Source: CAXRDE01 sp964229355 (GTDB taxonomy: Bacteria; Cyanobacteriota; Sericytochromatia; UBA7694). From it: DNA of 8,777 bases. Positions 1 through 5,440 of this stretch are shown in pieces (the stretch's first letter is position 1; every line of letters begins with the position of its first letter). The stretch spans positions 1 through 8,777 of the forward strand of contig CAXRDE010000007.1 in assembly GCA_964229355.1 (NCBI GenBank), written 5' to 3'. A program made the position numbers and the translations under genes. Under the pieces are notes generated by a model. The model searched no databases and was not told the DNA's origin. It saw only the letters and a program-made list of their open reading frames with translations.

Positions 1-719
1 TTTGCGGGGGTGGTATCCACAGTGGGTGCCGCATCAGCAGCAGCGACTTCAGGGGCTGCGGGCGGAGCGGCGGGCGTCGCAGTCTGTTCAGGAGACGCTG
101 CGACCGAAACGGCGGCAGGGGCTTCGGTGTCAGCGGCTGGCATGGCAGGCGCCTCAGGGGCTGTGGTATCCACCGCAGGGGCCTGGGCAGGAACTTGTGC
201 AGGAGCGGGCTCTGCAGTAGGCTCGGGGGTAGGTTCTTCTTCCACAACAGCCGGTGTTTCGGTTTCAGCCGCTGGTGTGGCAGGTTCTTCTACCAGCTCG
301 GGATGCGCTTGCACTGGCGCCGTCTGGGTGGGAGCAGGTTCTTCTTCCGCAAACAGGTCCACGGTAGGTGCCGCGCTACCGCCAGGCACTTCAGCCACGG
401 CATTTTCTTCAGTGGGCACTTCATCAGGGCCTTGCACCTCAGGTTGGGGTGTTTCAGCCACCGGGGCGGCCGCAGGAGCCAGACCTCGCAATTGCAATTG
501 CATGCCGGGATGAATCAAGTCTGGGTTACTCCCAATAACCGCTTTGTTATCGGCATAAATATCTTTCCACTTCATACCATCGCCGTATTTCTCTTTGGCA
601 ATATTCCACAGCGAGTCTCCTGACTTGACGGTATAAGACTCGCTCTGCGGACGTGCCTGAGGGCGCGTGGCGGGAATAGGTGGGGTGGCTGCACTGTGGC
701 CGGTTTGTACACTGCTCAT
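1..719 (-). CDS. LysM domain protein with long Ala/Pro/Glu-rich tail (3' end off the window)
   Basis: The minus-strand frame is open from the ATG at 719 to the left edge, giving 239 visible residues and no stop, so the C-terminus is missing. Residues 29-77 form one LysM peptidoglycan-binding module. It opens YTVKSGDSLWNIAKEKYGDG and has the usual later elements: W51, the asparagine in IYADNKAVIG, and the closing IHPGMQLQL. LysM modules bind N-acetylglucosamine-containing glycans, chiefly peptidoglycan. From about residue 80 the protein is low-complexity A/P/E/T with loosely repeated units (EEEPTP, PAAETETPA, PAADTEAPA, AVDTT), probably an extended linker or spacer. No signal peptide is visible, since the N-terminus is polar (MSSVQTGHSAATPP). 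It may therefore act in the cytoplasm, be anchored by a missing C-terminal part, or be exported in another way. An AAGG lies 8 nt before the ATG. It follows the DUF4139 gene by 77 bp. The LysM call is firm; the cellular role is not. Confidence -1.
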   Translation of the reverse strand, partial: MSSVQTGHSAATPPIPATRPQARPQSESYTVKSGDSLWNIAKEKYGDGMKWKDIYADNKAVIGSNPDLIHPGMQLQLRGLAPAAAPVAETPQPEVQGPDEVPTEENAVAEVPGGSAAPTVDLFAEEEPAPTQTAPVQAHPELVEEPATPAAETETPAVVEEEPTPEPTAEPAPAQVPAQAPAVDTTAPEAPAMPAADTEAPAAVSVAASPEQTATPAAPPAAPEVAAADAAPTVDTTPA

Positions 720-753
720 GATTTATGCCTTTTTTAAAAAATTCATTGCTTTC

Positions 754-759
754 ATTATA
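754..759 (-). promoter_or_regulatory. Candidate -10 box for the LysM gene
   Basis: The minus strand reads a perfect TATAAT here, 34 nt before the ATG at 719. It sits in the 77-bp gap after the DUF4139 stop codon. A start site about 7 nt downstream would leave a leader of roughly 28 nt that includes the AAGG ribosome-binding site. No good -35 hexamer is visible at 16-18 nt and there is no TG extension, so this rests on the -10 alone. Confidence -1.
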
Positions 760-796
760 GGGGAGGGTCTACAGAACTTGTGTTTTACACCTCGCC

Positions 797-2428
797 TTAA
801 AAAGACAGGGTCACGTCCTGCGGGTAGGTGATACGGTACGTCATGCGCACGGTTTTTTTCTCCCAGGGCCTGGCCTGAAAATTCCAAATCCGCAGTTTTT
901 CTTCGGTGACCTGTGAAGGGACTGGCTCGCCCTGTACCCATTCCACTTTCACCTCTGGGTGTGGACTGCTGGCCTGGGGTTCAAGCAAGCGAATATCCAC
1001 AGCGTCTTTTTTATAGTTGGTCACTTCGGCCTGATAGACCACAATCAACTCTTTTTTATCGGTGAGCACGCCCGCACGCCCCTCGCGACGCTCAAGTTCA
1101 GTCCACTTCACCTGAATATTGCGGTCCACGCCAAAATCAAGCCGGGCCTCCTGACCGGTCCGAATCAAGTCCAGAGCCTGCACCCCGGTAAAGCTATCGC
1201 CCACATACGTGCGCATTTTGCCCGGCAGCAGTGGCAGACCCGAGCTATTGGTCAGATTAACCTCTAAAAAAGCCAACGGAGATTGCCGGGGGATAATTTT
1301 ATAGGTGGTGCTGGCCTTTATTTCTCGCGTGGCCAGGGTCACCTGACGGGGCACGTGGCTACTGACCAGCGTTTGTTGACCGGGCAAGGTAAAGTCCAGA
1401 GCAATGCCATGATCAGAAATTTGCGCAGGCACTTCAGCCACAGGCTCTGCCTCTGACATCGCATCTTCCACCATGGGTGCAGGCATGACATTGCTGAACT
1501 GGCGACGGGCAGGACTGGGCAGGTTGTTCACCGCACGGGGGTCATAAGCATTCACCTGCCAGCTTTGGGGCTGAGGTGCGATCTGGTTGAGTTGTGGCGT
1601 GGCCGTGGACAATTTCAATTGCACCGTATCCCAGCTTTCACCGGACTGTTGATAAATTTCGCCACCATAGCGCAAATGCAAGGCCTTGTCTTTGAGCTGC
1701 GCTTCGTACACCGGTGTCCACTGCACTCCCGAAATCAAATAGCTTAACTCCAGGCGCACACGACCGGGTTTGGCAAAAGACATTTGTACATCCACACTCT
1801 GGGTTTCAGGATGATGTTGCCGGTGGTAAGCCAGGTGTTGACGCAGTCGCTGTATCTCTTGTTGTAAGGGCTTTTTTAACTGCTCAACACTGTCTTGAGA
1901 CGTTAACAAATCCCGTTGATTTTTCAAGGTGAACTGTAGGGCTTCTTCCCACCTTTTCACCGAAAGCTCTTCCGCAGCAGGGTTTTTAGGGGGAGCTTGC
2001 AAACGCTGCATAAACAGCTTTAAAAAAGCGGCCTGGATTTCATTGAGTTCTTCACGGGTGGTGAGCGCATCCAGCTGTTTTTCAAGGGCCTTAAGCTGTT
2101 CCATTAACTGTGCCTCAGCCTTGTCGGGCACAGGCTTTTCAAAGGGTTGGGGGGTTACCCGCTGAAAATGCTGAAGGACCACATCACTGGAGCCATAAGC
2201 CTGAAGGTTGAGAGAGTCTGGGTTGAGGCGCAAGGGCAGACCGTTAATCCGAAAATGATGGGTGCCAGCCTGTTCCACGGTCAGTATGACCTGGCGCTTT
2301 ACCAAAGCAAGGCCCTGATAAGCCGTCGCTTCCTGGGTTTGACTGGTCAAAGTGTAATGGGCGGCCTGCACACTGAGCACAGGCAAGGTAAAGCATGACA
2401 CCACGAGGCTGCACAAAAGGCGTTTCAT
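797..2428 (-). CDS. Exported DUF4139 (MuiA-like) protein
   Basis: 543 residues. Residues 1-22 look like a Sec signal peptide: a KR n-region, a hydrophobic core and a VQA|AH cleavage site. Residues 26-90 form a beta-rich N-terminal part of the DUF4140 type. Residues 100-205 are a charged, heptad-like helical region. From about 220 to the end is the DUF4139 domain, with the family hallmarks LISGVQWTPVYEAQ (231-244), GEIYQQSGESWDTVQLKLST (256-275) and a closing block LRIWNFQARPWEKKTVRMTY (512-531) before the final beta strands. A Pro/Ala/Glu insert at about 295-335 interrupts the domain. The family is widespread and includes proteins annotated 'mucoidy inhibitor MuiA'; its biochemical role is not established. 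The start is supported by GGAG 8 nt upstream (GGAGAAGATGTTATG). It lies 22 bp after the TPR gene stop, so co-transcription is likely. By its signal peptide it should act outside the cytoplasmic membrane. Family call firm, function unknown. Confidence -1.
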   Translation of the reverse strand: MKRLLCSLVVSCFTLPVLSVQAAHYTLTSQTQEATAYQGLALVKRQVILTVEQAGTHHFRINGLPLRLNPDSLNLQAYGSSDVVLQHFQRVTPQPFEKPVPDKAEAQLMEQLKALEKQLDALTTREELNEIQAAFLKLFMQRLQAPPKNPAAEELSVKRWEEALQFTLKNQRDLLTSQDSVEQLKKPLQQEIQRLRQHLAYHRQHHPETQSVDVQMSFAKPGRVRLELSYLISGVQWTPVYEAQLKDKALHLRYGGEIYQQSGESWDTVQLKLSTATPQLNQIAPQPQSWQVNAYDPRAVNNLPSPARRQFSNVMPAPMVEDAMSEAEPVAEVPAQISDHGIALDFTLPGQQTLVSSHVPRQVTLATREIKASTTYKIIPRQSPLAFLEVNLTNSSGLPLLPGKMRTYVGDSFTGVQALDLIRTGQEARLDFGVDRNIQVKWTELERREGRAGVLTDKKELIVVYQAEVTNYKKDAVDIRLLEPQASSPHPEVKVEWVQGEPVPSQVTEEKLRIWNFQARPWEKKTVRMTYRITYPQDVTLSF

Positions 2429-2450
2429 AACATCTTCTCCGTAAAAAGGT

Positions 2451-3425
2451 TTATTTCAGATCATCCACGGCATCCTGGAAGCGTTCCACCGCTGCGGTCA
2501 GCGCTTCGTAATTCATCGCCAAAGCCTGCGTGTCTAGCCCCTGTGCTTCGGCCTCATCAATCAAATCCGCCAAACGATCACATTCATCCAAAAACTCCTC
2601 TAAGCGCGCTTCTAAAGCATCGGCCTGTTCCGGCACAAACGTCGACTGCTTGAGTGCCCCTCGCACGTCCAACTGGGCATCCAGAATATCGTCATGAATT
2701 TGGCACATGTGTGCAGAGTCGCGACAGAGTTTATCCAGCTTTTCAATACGCCGCTCCAGCACCTGCACCGAGCGTTGCAAACCATTCACGTTGTGCGTGC
2801 GCTCTAAATCATGAATGTCTTCCTGAATCGCCTCCAACTGCTCCTCCCAGCCCTGCACCTGCGCCCGAGCGGCCTTGAGCTGTTTACGATCTAAAATCAG
2901 CTCAGTGGGCAGCTTCGAGGCCTCATAACTCAACAGGGTCAACTTTTCACGCAACGCCCGGGGGCGATCCTCCTCATCAGGGTTTACATGGTCAGGAGAC
3001 TCAGGGCGATCCAGCGTCAAAATACGAAAACCTGATTCTGCCTGCATTGATGGGTTCGCTTGCGAAACAGGAGCCGCAAAAGCCTGCGGATTTTGAATAT
3101 ATTGCAGTAGTTTTCGAGTATCTTCATGGTTGGGCTCAATGCGCTGCGCTTGCTGAAGGTAACGCACGGCCTGAGCCTGCTGCCCCAGTAACAACAAGAG
3201 GTATGCCAGCCCGACATAAGGTTCTGCTTTGCCTCGCGCCATCTGAATCGCCTTCAAAAACTGCTGACTGGCCTGCTTTAAAGCATTTTTATCGCGAAAG
3301 CCTGAAGCCTGCGCCTCTGCCAGGGCTTTTAATCCTTCCTGATAGGCCTCGTCACTTTTTTCATGACGCTGAGAGGCCAGCTGGGAGCTTTGTTGACGCA
3401 ATGCGTGAAGTAAAGATAAATCCAT
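2451..3425 (-). CDS. TPR and coiled-coil protein
   Basis: 324 residues from the ATG at 3425. A longer in-frame reading to 3485 exists, but its extra 20 residues lie wholly inside the preceding gene. The ATG at 3425 instead shares its A with the upstream TAA (TAATG), the typical arrangement for reinitiation. Residues 48-102 form about one to two TPR-like helical hairpins (FLKAIQMARGKAEPYVGLAYLL, followed by QAVRYLQQAQRIEPNHEDTR, the canonical second-helix-plus-EPNH ending; each written in part). A Pro/Asp-rich linker spans 112-155. Two predicted coiled-coil stretches follow, at about 156-240 and 265-324, rich in Leu, Glu, Asp and Arg. No signal peptide or membrane segment is visible, so it is probably cytoplasmic. 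TPR and coiled-coil parts suggest a protein-binding or scaffolding role, but no partner can be named. It sits between the metallopeptidase gene (1-nt overlap) and the DUF4139 gene (22-bp gap). Confidence -1.
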   Translation of the reverse strand: MDLSLLHALRQQSSQLASQRHEKSDEAYQEGLKALAEAQASGFRDKNALKQASQQFLKAIQMARGKAEPYVGLAYLLLLLGQQAQAVRYLQQAQRIEPNHEDTRKLLQYIQNPQAFAAPVSQANPSMQAESGFRILTLDRPESPDHVNPDEEDRPRALREKLTLLSYEASKLPTELILDRKQLKAARAQVQGWEEQLEAIQEDIHDLERTHNVNGLQRSVQVLERRIEKLDKLCRDSAHMCQIHDDILDAQLDVRGALKQSTFVPEQADALEARLEEFLDECDRLADLIDEAEAQGLDTQALAMNYEALTAAVERFQDAVDDLK

Positions 3426-4099
3426 TAAATAAGCTGAGGTCCTAATTTTTTGATGAGCTGGTGATGCACAGCATAGTCCGGGCAAAACTGGTGCACCAGT
3501 TGCCAGAAAGCCGGGCCGTGGTTCAGATATCTTAAATGGGCCAGCTCATGAATTAAAATCGAATCAATAGCGGCCCGTGGCAACTGCATGGCTCGCACAT
3601 TGAGGTTAATATTCCCCCGAGCGGAACATGAGCCCCAGCGGCTCTTTAAATATTTTAGACGGACTTGCTGGGGGCGCACATTCATCTGTGCACTCCAATG
3701 CCCCAGGCGATCGGGCAAATAGTGCTGCGCTTGCTGAGCATAAAAACCTTTCATGGCCCGTAAAACAGCGTCCCGTTCCATGGCAACCGGCAGCATAAAA
3801 TGATCGGCGTGATGTTGGAAATGTTCACAGGCTTCGGTATACACCAGCGGCAAAGCAACTCCCAGGTATAAGGCCTGCCGTGGACATAACCGAGCCTGAG
3901 CGTACTGTTGAGACAGTGTTTCTTCAATCCAGGCCGTGTTTTCTTGCAACATATGGTGCAAACGCTTACGGGGCACGCCAGGACTTTTAATTAAGATATG
4001 ATCAGGACGCACGTGGAGATGAATCCGCTTGTAACGGCGATGAACTTCATGCTGAACGGGAATAGGTTCGCCCCGATAGGAAAAAGCCAGGGCCTTCAA
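3425..4099 (-). CDS. YgjP-like zinc metallopeptidase (DUF45/SprT-like fold)
   Basis: 224 residues, a normal length for the YgjP family. The zinc site is HELAH at 184-188 with a probable third ligand H194 in NHGPAFW. Ahead of it is the conserved family block KSRWGSCSARGNINLN (152-167). Proteins of this family are predicted zinc-dependent hydrolases of unknown substrate. No signal peptide is visible, so it is probably cytoplasmic. The start codon is TTG at 4099: the frame is closed by a TGA at 4105-4103, no ATG lies near the N-terminus, and TTG overlaps the rpoZ stop as TTGA. The N-terminus MKALAFSYRGEPIPV then matches the usual beginning of the family. Translation probably depends on coupling to rpoZ; a GGAG lies 13 nt upstream, farther than ideal. 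Its stop overlaps the next start by one base. Family call firm, substrate unknown. Confidence -1.
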   Translation of the reverse strand: MKALAFSYRGEPIPVQHEVHRRYKRIHLHVRPDHILIKSPGVPRKRLHHMLQENTAWIEETLSQQYAQARLCPRQALYLGVALPLVYTEACEHFQHHADHFMLPVAMERDAVLRAMKGFYAQQAQHYLPDRLGHWSAQMNVRPQQVRLKYLKSRWGSCSARGNINLNVRAMQLPRAAIDSILIHELAHLRYLNHGPAFWQLVHQFCPDYAVHHQLIKKLGPQLI

Positions 4100-4263
4100 C
4101 GCTCAGAATAATCTCCGTTTTGATTTTTTTTATCCATGGCTTCACGAATGGCCGTATGGTTACTTTTCTGCATATTGAGATCTTGACGAATAATAACCTT
4201 GGCTTTTTTGGCCACGGTGTTCACCATTTGGTAGCGGTTGTTTGCGGTAGACTCTGAGCTCAT
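4096..4263 (-). CDS. rpoZ: DNA-directed RNA polymerase omega subunit, short form
   Basis: A 55-codon gene, easily missed because of its size. It starts at the ATG at 4263 behind AGGAG with a 7-nt spacer, and lies 15 bp after the gmk stop. The block NRYQMVNTVAKKAK (residues 9-22) corresponds to the omega signature seen in Escherichia coli as NRFDLVLVAARRAR. HTAIREAMDK (36-45) corresponds to the later conserved helix (TVIALREIEEG in E. coli). Omega binds the beta-prime subunit and helps assemble RNA polymerase; in proteobacteria it also helps form a ppGpp site. Position directly after gmk is the common arrangement for rpoZ and is strong support. It is shorter than the usual 70-90 residues, mainly at both ends. 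The stop TGA overlaps the TTG start of the next gene by 4 nt. An alternative is a spurious ORF, but the ribosome-binding site, synteny and motif together make that unlikely. Confidence -1.
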   Translation of the reverse strand: MSSESTANNRYQMVNTVAKKAKVIIRQDLNMQKSNHTAIREAMDKKNQNGDYSER

Positions 4264-4278
4264 ACGTAATCTCCTGGG

Positions 4279-4890
4279 TTATAACTTAAGGCGTTCAGCC
4301 TGAATAATACTTTTCAACTGTTGCACGGCAAGGGAAAGGTCATCATTGATCAAACAATAGTCATATTCAGAAAAATAGCCAAGTTCTTCTTGGACGCGGT
4401 TCAGGCGCTGTTGAATCACGGCTTCATCTTCTGTTTGGCGGTTGCGCAAGCGCTCCTCAAGGACCGCCCCGCTGGGAGGCAATACAAAAATACCTCGCGC
4501 ATGCTCTGGCATTTTTGCGCGCACCTGCGCGCCCCCCTGCACTTCAATTTCTAGAATCACATCTTGTCCCTGGGTCAAAGCCTCCTGTACAAAATGAATG
4601 GGTGTTCCGTAGTAATTGCCATTGTATTGCGCATACTCTAAAAAGGCATCTTCTTGAATCAGCGCTTCAAAAGCTTCTCGGGTACGAAAGAAATAGTTGC
4701 GTCCTTCCACTTCGCCAGGTCGGGGCGAACGGGTGGTCATTGAAACCGAAAGCACCACCTGCTCCAGCTGAGCAAGCACAGCTTTCACCAGGGTGCCCTT
4801 GCCAACGCCTGAGGGGCCTGAGATCACCCACAACTTCCCGGTGCCGGGTTGTCGTGTGCGAGTAATATACGTGTCAATATTTAAATCCAT
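4279..4890 (-). CDS. gmk: Guanylate kinase
   Basis: 203 residues, the standard length. It phosphorylates GMP to GDP using ATP, an essential cytoplasmic step in guanine nucleotide synthesis. The P-loop GPSGVGKGT is at 25-33. The GMP-binding region includes TTRSPRPGEVEGRNYFF (52-68) and YNGNYYGTP (89-97). EIEVQGGAQVR (114-124), the lid arginines in RLRNRQTE (147-154) and YDYCLINDDL (176-185) also follow the family pattern. No catalytic block is missing. The start ATG has an AGG about 8 nt upstream, a modest ribosome-binding site. It is the first gene of a close-packed group running through rpoZ, ygjP, the TPR gene and the DUF4139 gene. A TATAAT sits just upstream, so the group may have its own promoter as well as read-through from the DUF1499 gene 24 bp before it. 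Confidence -1.
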   Translation of the reverse strand: MDLNIDTYITRTRQPGTGKLWVISGPSGVGKGTLVKAVLAQLEQVVLSVSMTTRSPRPGEVEGRNYFFRTREAFEALIQEDAFLEYAQYNGNYYGTPIHFVQEALTQGQDVILEIEVQGGAQVRAKMPEHARGIFVLPPSGAVLEERLRNRQTEDEAVIQQRLNRVQEELGYFSEYDYCLINDDLSLAVQQLKSIIQAERLKL

Positions 4891-4908
4891 GGTGACTAAC
4901 CTGTTACA

Positions 4909-4914
4909 ATTATA
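4909..4914 (-). promoter_or_regulatory. Candidate -10 box for gmk-rpoZ-ygjP
   Basis: The minus strand reads TATAAT immediately after the TAG stop of the DUF1499 gene (TAGTATAAT). It ends 18 nt before the gmk ATG, so the leader would be about 11 nt. The best upstream hexamer I see is TTCGCA at 4935-4930 with a short 15-nt spacer, which is weak. The -10 is perfect, but the promoter is only a suggestion. Confidence -1.
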
Positions 4915-5328
4915 CTATAATCCCGTCGGTGCGAACGTTTCTGGAGCGGATTGCAAAAAAGCCTGACGGATCGTCTCAAGACGCTTGCGGTTGACCCCCA
5001 TATCCGAATAGCCCATTTCTGCAGCAGAACGCATATGAATGATCTTTTGACGGGGCGGAAAATAAAACTCCACGTTGTCTTCAAAACGAAAAATGCGACT
5101 GCGAAACGTGTAATGCCAATAACGGCTTTCTTTTTTAATTAACTGTTGTCGCGGCAAACCTTGAATAATCTGGCCCAGGCGAGCCTGGGCCTGCTCCAGG
5201 CTCCCGGTATAGCTTAAAGGGGCCACATAGTGCACCTCATCTTTAATGCTGGCCATGGTGGATACGCAATTGGGACTTTGCGGACAATGCTGAAAGCTGT
5301 GGCCAATCATTCCCGTGTTTTGACTCAT
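4915..5328 (-). CDS. DUF1499 family protein
   Basis: 137 residues from the ATG at 5328. The DUF1499 pattern runs from CPQSPNCVST near the N-terminus through YVAPLSYTGSLEQAQ, DNVEFYFPPRQ and HMRSAAEMGYSDMGVNRKR, and covers almost the whole protein. The family is common in proteobacteria, cyanobacteria and plastids and has no assigned function. The start at 5328 has an excellent AAGGAG with a 5-nt spacer. A longer reading starts at 5397 and adds 23 residues ending in VLLGVSAC, which resembles a lipoprotein lipobox (cysteine 16). That ATG has no ribosome-binding site, the added N-terminus has no basic residue, and the codon lies in the loop of the terminator that follows the antiporter gene. I therefore prefer the short cytoplasmic form, with real doubt. 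The C-terminus ends 24 bp before gmk. Family call firm, location uncertain. Confidence -1.
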   Translation of the reverse strand: MSQNTGMIGHSFQHCPQSPNCVSTMASIKDEVHYVAPLSYTGSLEQAQARLGQIIQGLPRQQLIKKESRYWHYTFRSRIFRFEDNVEFYFPPRQKIIHMRSAAEMGYSDMGVNRKRLETIRQAFLQSAPETFAPTGL

Positions 5329-5333
5329 AGGTT

Positions 5334-5339
5334 CTCCTT
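5334..5339 (-). promoter_or_regulatory. Ribosome-binding site that decides the DUF1499 start
   Basis: The minus strand reads AAGGAG, then AACCT, then the ATG at 5328. This is close to an ideal Shine-Dalgarno with a 5-nt spacer. The competing ATG at 5397 has none. It is the main reason for choosing the shorter protein. Confidence -1.
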
Positions 5340-5377
5340 GCGGTGGGGTACAGGCGCTTACGCCAAGTAGCACCCAT

Positions 5378-5417
5378 AAAAAAACTGCTAGCGGCATGAG
5401 AGCAGTCTAGCAGTTTT
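5378..5417 (-). terminator. Rho-independent terminator after the antiporter gene
   Basis: On the minus strand AAAACTGCTAG (5417-5407) pairs perfectly with CTAGCAGTTTT (5391-5381) across a 15-nt loop. The 3' arm runs into seven consecutive T (5384-5378). It lies 23 nt after the antiporter stop codon at 5441. The stem is AT-rich (only four or five GC pairs), so efficiency may be moderate. On the plus strand the repeat is not followed by a T run, so it should act only on minus-strand transcripts. Confidence -1.
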
Positions 5418-5440
5418 CAGCAGGAATCGGTGAGGTTACT

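Noticed and set aside
10..623. Two long plus-strand open frames (10-513 and 195-623), one of them Ala/Gly/Ser-rich
   Set aside because: They are the antisense of the LysM gene's Ala/Pro/Glu-rich, GC-rich stretch, which stays open in several frames. The minus frame contains a real LysM domain and a ribosome-binding site.
730..741. TTTTTTAAAAAA palindrome before the LysM gene, considered as a terminator for the DUF4139 gene
   Set aside because: It has no GC stem and lies downstream of the proposed -10 in the LysM leader; it is better read as AT-rich leader sequence.
723..941. Minus-strand open frame of 72 codons
   Set aside because: It lies mostly inside the DUF4139 gene in another frame, its product is unlike any family I know, and it has no separate start signal.
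2434..2440. GGAGAAG before the DUF4139 gene, considered as a separate regulatory site
   Set aside because: It is an ordinary ribosome-binding site and is recorded with the gene.
3426..3485. 20-residue N-terminal extension of the TPR protein (start at 3485)
   Set aside because: It lies completely inside the end of the metallopeptidase gene. The TAATG overlap at 3425 explains the start better.
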